Of a stretch of DNA of 22,742 nt, positions 20,755-22,742 are shown piece by piece (the stretch's first letter is position 1; each line of letters begins with the position of its first letter). Source of the stretch: Oscillospiraceae bacterium (lineage in GTDB: Bacteria > Bacillota_A > Clostridia > Oscillospirales > Oscillospiraceae); the NCBI GenBank assembly GCA_017627975.1, contig JAGAFT010000213.1, forward strand, positions 1-22,742. Direction: 5' to 3'. The notes below the pieces were generated by a model. It did not search any database. It saw only the letters and a program-made list of their open reading frames with translations, and had not been told where the DNA came from. The translations under genes and the position numbers were made by a program.

Positions 20755-20783
20755 AAAATACCATACCCGCCTATGAAAAGCAA
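20755..20783 (-). promoter_or_regulatory. Promoter of the nfeD-qmcA-hexokinase cluster
   Basis: On the minus strand TTGCTT (20778-20783), a 17-base spacer and TATTTT (20755-20760). It begins just after the terminator of the LysM gene. Confidence 0.6.
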
Positions 20784-20785
20784 GC

Positions 20786-20821
20786 CGAAAAACGCCTGCC
20801 GGATTCTTTCTCCGGCAGGCG
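20786..20821 (-). terminator. Terminator after the LysM gene
   Basis: CGCCTGCCGGA (20793-20803) pairs perfectly with TCCGGCAGGCG (20811-20821), followed on the minus strand by TTTTT. Confidence 0.92.
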
Positions 20822-20875
20822 CGAAGCGGTTTTCTTGGGTTTTGAGATCGGGTCTTCTGACCGGTCAGGCCGGAA

Positions 20876-22444
20876 TCACTGTACGGTTTTGAAGCTGACC
20901 GTAACCGTGACGTCACAGTTCGGCATGATGAAATATGCATCACCCACCGGGAAGGCCTGATTTGTGCCGGTTTTCGTAACCGTGATCGAGTAGACCTTAT
21001 AGCCGTTTTCAGGCTCTGCAATGATCTTCACATCGCTTCCGGCAGGAGCTGTGGTCGAATTCTGTCCGCCGACCTGGGTCACAAACGTGCCGTGGGCGGA
21101 GCTCTGCGGTGTAATTCTGTAAACCTGGCCCGTAACCGCAGCGGGTGCAGCGGCACTTCCGTTCGAAGCCGCGTTTCCTGCGGCCGCGCCTGCACTGTTC
21201 ACTGCCGCGGCGGCTGTGCCGCCGGGTACCGGCAGATAGAAGGTCTGGCCGACGCTGATGCGGCTCAGGTTGTCGGTGTTGTTCAGGGCCTTCAGCTGTC
21301 CCTCGACCTTGGCGAAGTCCAGCTTATACTGGCCGCAGATGATTGCGGCGGTCTCGCCGCCCTTGACCTTGTGGGCAACAATCGCGGTGTAGCTGTACCC
21401 CTGGGGAACCGACGTGCAGGGGATCACGATCATCTGCCCCGCGGGAACATGATAGTAGTTGGAGAAACCGGAAAGCTTCTTGATCTTTTCGGCATTCGCG
21501 TCAAAATCCACACCCAGCTTTGCGCAGACAGAACCGACGGTTTCACCCGCCTGCAGCTTGTAGTTCACGAGATAGCTGACGATGCTGTCCCCCGCCGCAG
21601 CCGCAGCGGCTGTTCCATTGGACGCCGCAGCCGTATTGCTGTTGTTCGCGGCGGGCTTGGCAGCTGTGGCCGCCGCGCCGCTCGGTGCGCTTGCCGTTCC
21701 GACCGCAACCGGCAGATAGAAAATCTGACCGACGCTGATCCGGCTCAGGTTCTCTGTGTTGTTCAGGGCCTTCAGCTGTCCTTCCACCTTGGCAAAGTCC
21801 AGCTTATACTGGCCGCAGATAATCGCGGCGGTCTCGCCGGCTTTGACCTTATGGGCAACAATCTGGGTGTAGCTGCTCCCCTGGGGGACCGTTGAGCTCG
21901 GAATCACGACAATCTGGCCTGCCGGGACATGGTAGTAGTTGGAGAAACCGGAAAGCTTCTTGATCTTTTCGGCATTCGCGTTGAAATCAACGCCCAGTTT
22001 GGCGCAGACATCCGCGACGGTTTCTCCCGGCTGCAGTTTGTAGTTGACAAGATAACTGACAACACTGTCCCCCATCGTTGTCGTCCCCACGGCCGCGGGG
22101 GCAGCGGAAGTCCCGACAGCCGGCTTGGCTGCCGCCGAGGCCTTCTTGATCTCTTCTTTGACTCTGTTGGCACGGGCTAGGTCCTTCGAGGTGTCAAAGG
22201 TCGGCAGATACAGCACCTGATTCACCTTGATATTGTTGTAGCTTCCGATGCCGTTCACTTCGCTGATCCACGCCTGATTTGCAAAAAAGTCGATCTTCAA
22301 GCCTTCACAGATCCCAAGGGCTGTGTCTCCGCCTTTCACCGTGTATGTGATATAATCACCATCCGCACTGGCCATCACACCAAAGCAGCCAAACAGCATG
22401 ACCGCCGCAAGAAGGCTCAGCAGAACTCTCTTCGTATTCTTCAT
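20876..22444 (-). CDS. Secreted five-LysM protein with C-terminal InlB-B-repeat-like domain
   Basis: A 522-residue secreted protein. A signal peptide (MKNTKRVLLSLLAAVMLFGC, cleavage probably after ASA at 25-27) precedes five LysM domains at about 32-82, 131-182, 192-246, 291-342 and 352-406, joined by Ala/Pro/Ser/Thr-rich linkers. LysM binds GlcNAc in peptidoglycan, so it should sit in the wall. LysM2-3 and LysM4-5 are a recent duplication. The C-terminal 440-522 (YRITPQSSAHGTF, GYKVYSITVTKTG, YFIMPNCDVTVTVSF) matches the pattern of divergent InlB B-repeat domains. No peptidase or amidase domain is present, so its role is binding or scaffolding. The ATG at 22444 is preferred over 22450 because GGAGG lies eight bases before it. 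A perfect WalR box overlaps the promoter. Confidence 0.9.
   Translation of the reverse strand: MKNTKRVLLSLLAAVMLFGCFGVMASADGDYITYTVKGGDTALGICEGLKIDFFANQAWISEVNGIGSYNNIKVNQVLYLPTFDTSKDLARANRVKEEIKKASAAAKPAVGTSAAPAAVGTTTMGDSVVSYLVNYKLQPGETVADVCAKLGVDFNANAEKIKKLSGFSNYYHVPAGQIVVIPSSTVPQGSSYTQIVAHKVKAGETAAIICGQYKLDFAKVEGQLKALNNTENLSRISVGQIFYLPVAVGTASAPSGAAATAAKPAANNSNTAAASNGTAAAAAAGDSIVSYLVNYKLQAGETVGSVCAKLGVDFDANAEKIKKLSGFSNYYHVPAGQMIVIPCTSVPQGYSYTAIVAHKVKGGETAAIICGQYKLDFAKVEGQLKALNNTDNLSRISVGQTFYLPVPGGTAAAAVNSAGAAAGNAASNGSAAAPAAVTGQVYRITPQSSAHGTFVTQVGGQNSTTAPAGSDVKIIAEPENGYKVYSITVTKTGTNQAFPVGDAYFIMPNCDVTVTVSFKTVQ
21231..21592. repeat. Copy 1 of a 362-bp direct repeat in the LysM gene
   Basis: Highly similar to 21711-22072, offset 480 bases. 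It encodes LysM domains 4 and 5. Confidence 0.88.
21711..22072. repeat. Copy 2 of a 362-bp direct repeat in the LysM gene
   Basis: Highly similar to 21231-21592. It encodes LysM domains 2 and 3; the linker between the copies is Ala-rich and unrelated. Confidence 0.88.
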
Positions 22445-22491
22445 ATCCATACCCTCCGGGATTACTAAAAATGTAAAACTGCTTTCGATTG

Positions 22492-22508
22492 GTTACAATT
22501 CTATTACA
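22492..22508 (-). promoter_or_regulatory. WalR (YycF)-type box at the LysM gene promoter
   Basis: On the coding (minus) strand TGTAAT-N5-TGTAAC, a full match to TGTWAH-N5-TGTWAH. It overlaps the -10 box. WalR controls wall hydrolases and wall-binding proteins in Firmicutes, which fits the gene. Consensus match only. Confidence 0.5.
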
Positions 22509-22526
22509 CTTTGAAACAAATTGCAA
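22498..22526 (-). promoter_or_regulatory. Promoter of the LysM gene
   Basis: On the minus strand TTGCAA (22521-22526), a 17-base spacer and TAGAAT (22498-22503). Confidence 0.65.
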
Positions 22527-22742
22527 CAGCTGTTTTCAAAATTAAGAAAATATTTTTCCGGGCCTCCGCAAGAAGGCTTCCTGCTCGCCCGAAACAGTCT
22601 CTTTCAGGTTCTTATCTATTACTAATACTTCCCACATGCAAATGTGGTTACAAAGCCCACAGTACTGCATGAGTTTCAACAAAAATAGATTACGGGTATA
22701 AACTACAGAGCCACTTCAGGGCAAAGTGCTCTTTGGAGATGC
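22527..22742. other. Right-edge noncoding stretch
   Basis: No reading frame of note on either strand. It contains a small hairpin CCACAT-GCAA-ATGTGG (22632-22647) with a GNRA-type loop. It is probably upstream or downstream sequence of a gene beyond the window. Confidence 0.5.

Noticed and set aside
20876..22444. Lipoprotein signal in the LysM protein (LFGC at residues 17-20)
   Set aside because: Phe at the -2 position is a poor lipobox fit, and a standard signal peptidase I site (ASA) follows; ordinary secretion is more likely.

Overview
The window reads as chromosomal DNA of a Gram-positive Clostridia bacterium, most like the Oscillospiraceae/Ruminococcaceae gut lineages. The evidence is moderately high GC, strong AGGAGG-type ribosome sites, canonical TTGNNN-17-TATNNT promoters, a class B sortase with a giant secreted repeat protein, DUF4250, a eukaryote-type hexokinase family member and a LysM wall protein. 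No plasmid, phage structural gene, transposase, CRISPR array or rRNA is visible.

Region by region: positions 1-655 hold no credible gene but a purine-rich array of long perfect hairpins with related loops and different stems. A mostly featureless 450-base stretch follows, then HU and a DUF4250 gene on the plus strand, and a metallo-beta-lactamase-fold hydrolase on the minus strand. Positions 2601-8186 encode a repeat-built surface protein of about 1861 residues, transcribed divergently from a class B sortase (8460-9281). Next is a minus-strand operon of three coupled small membrane proteins, two with zinc ribbons, just downstream of tRNA-Pro(TGG). Two tandem CNNM/CorC-type transporters follow, then murF. 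A SEDS-family wall polymerase diverges from murF. Between it and a GtrA-family gene lies a minus-strand noncoding RNA with its own promoter and terminator, best explained as 6S RNA. The right end holds a minus-strand nfeD-qmcA-hexokinase cluster and a five-LysM secreted protein.

The main theme is the cell envelope: surface adhesin plus sortase, MurF, SEDS polymerase, GtrA, the SPFH/NfeD pair and a LysM protein. A perfect match to the WalR consensus (two TGTWAH hexamers 5 bases apart) overlaps the promoter of the LysM gene, and a near match lies in the sortase leader, suggesting shared wall-stress control.

Most worth a second look are the hairpin array at the left edge, the 6S-like RNA, the apparent ATC start codon of the SEDS gene, and the giant protein with a sortase-like motif followed by a long cytoplasmic tail. 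All assignments are from reading the sequence; no database search was run.
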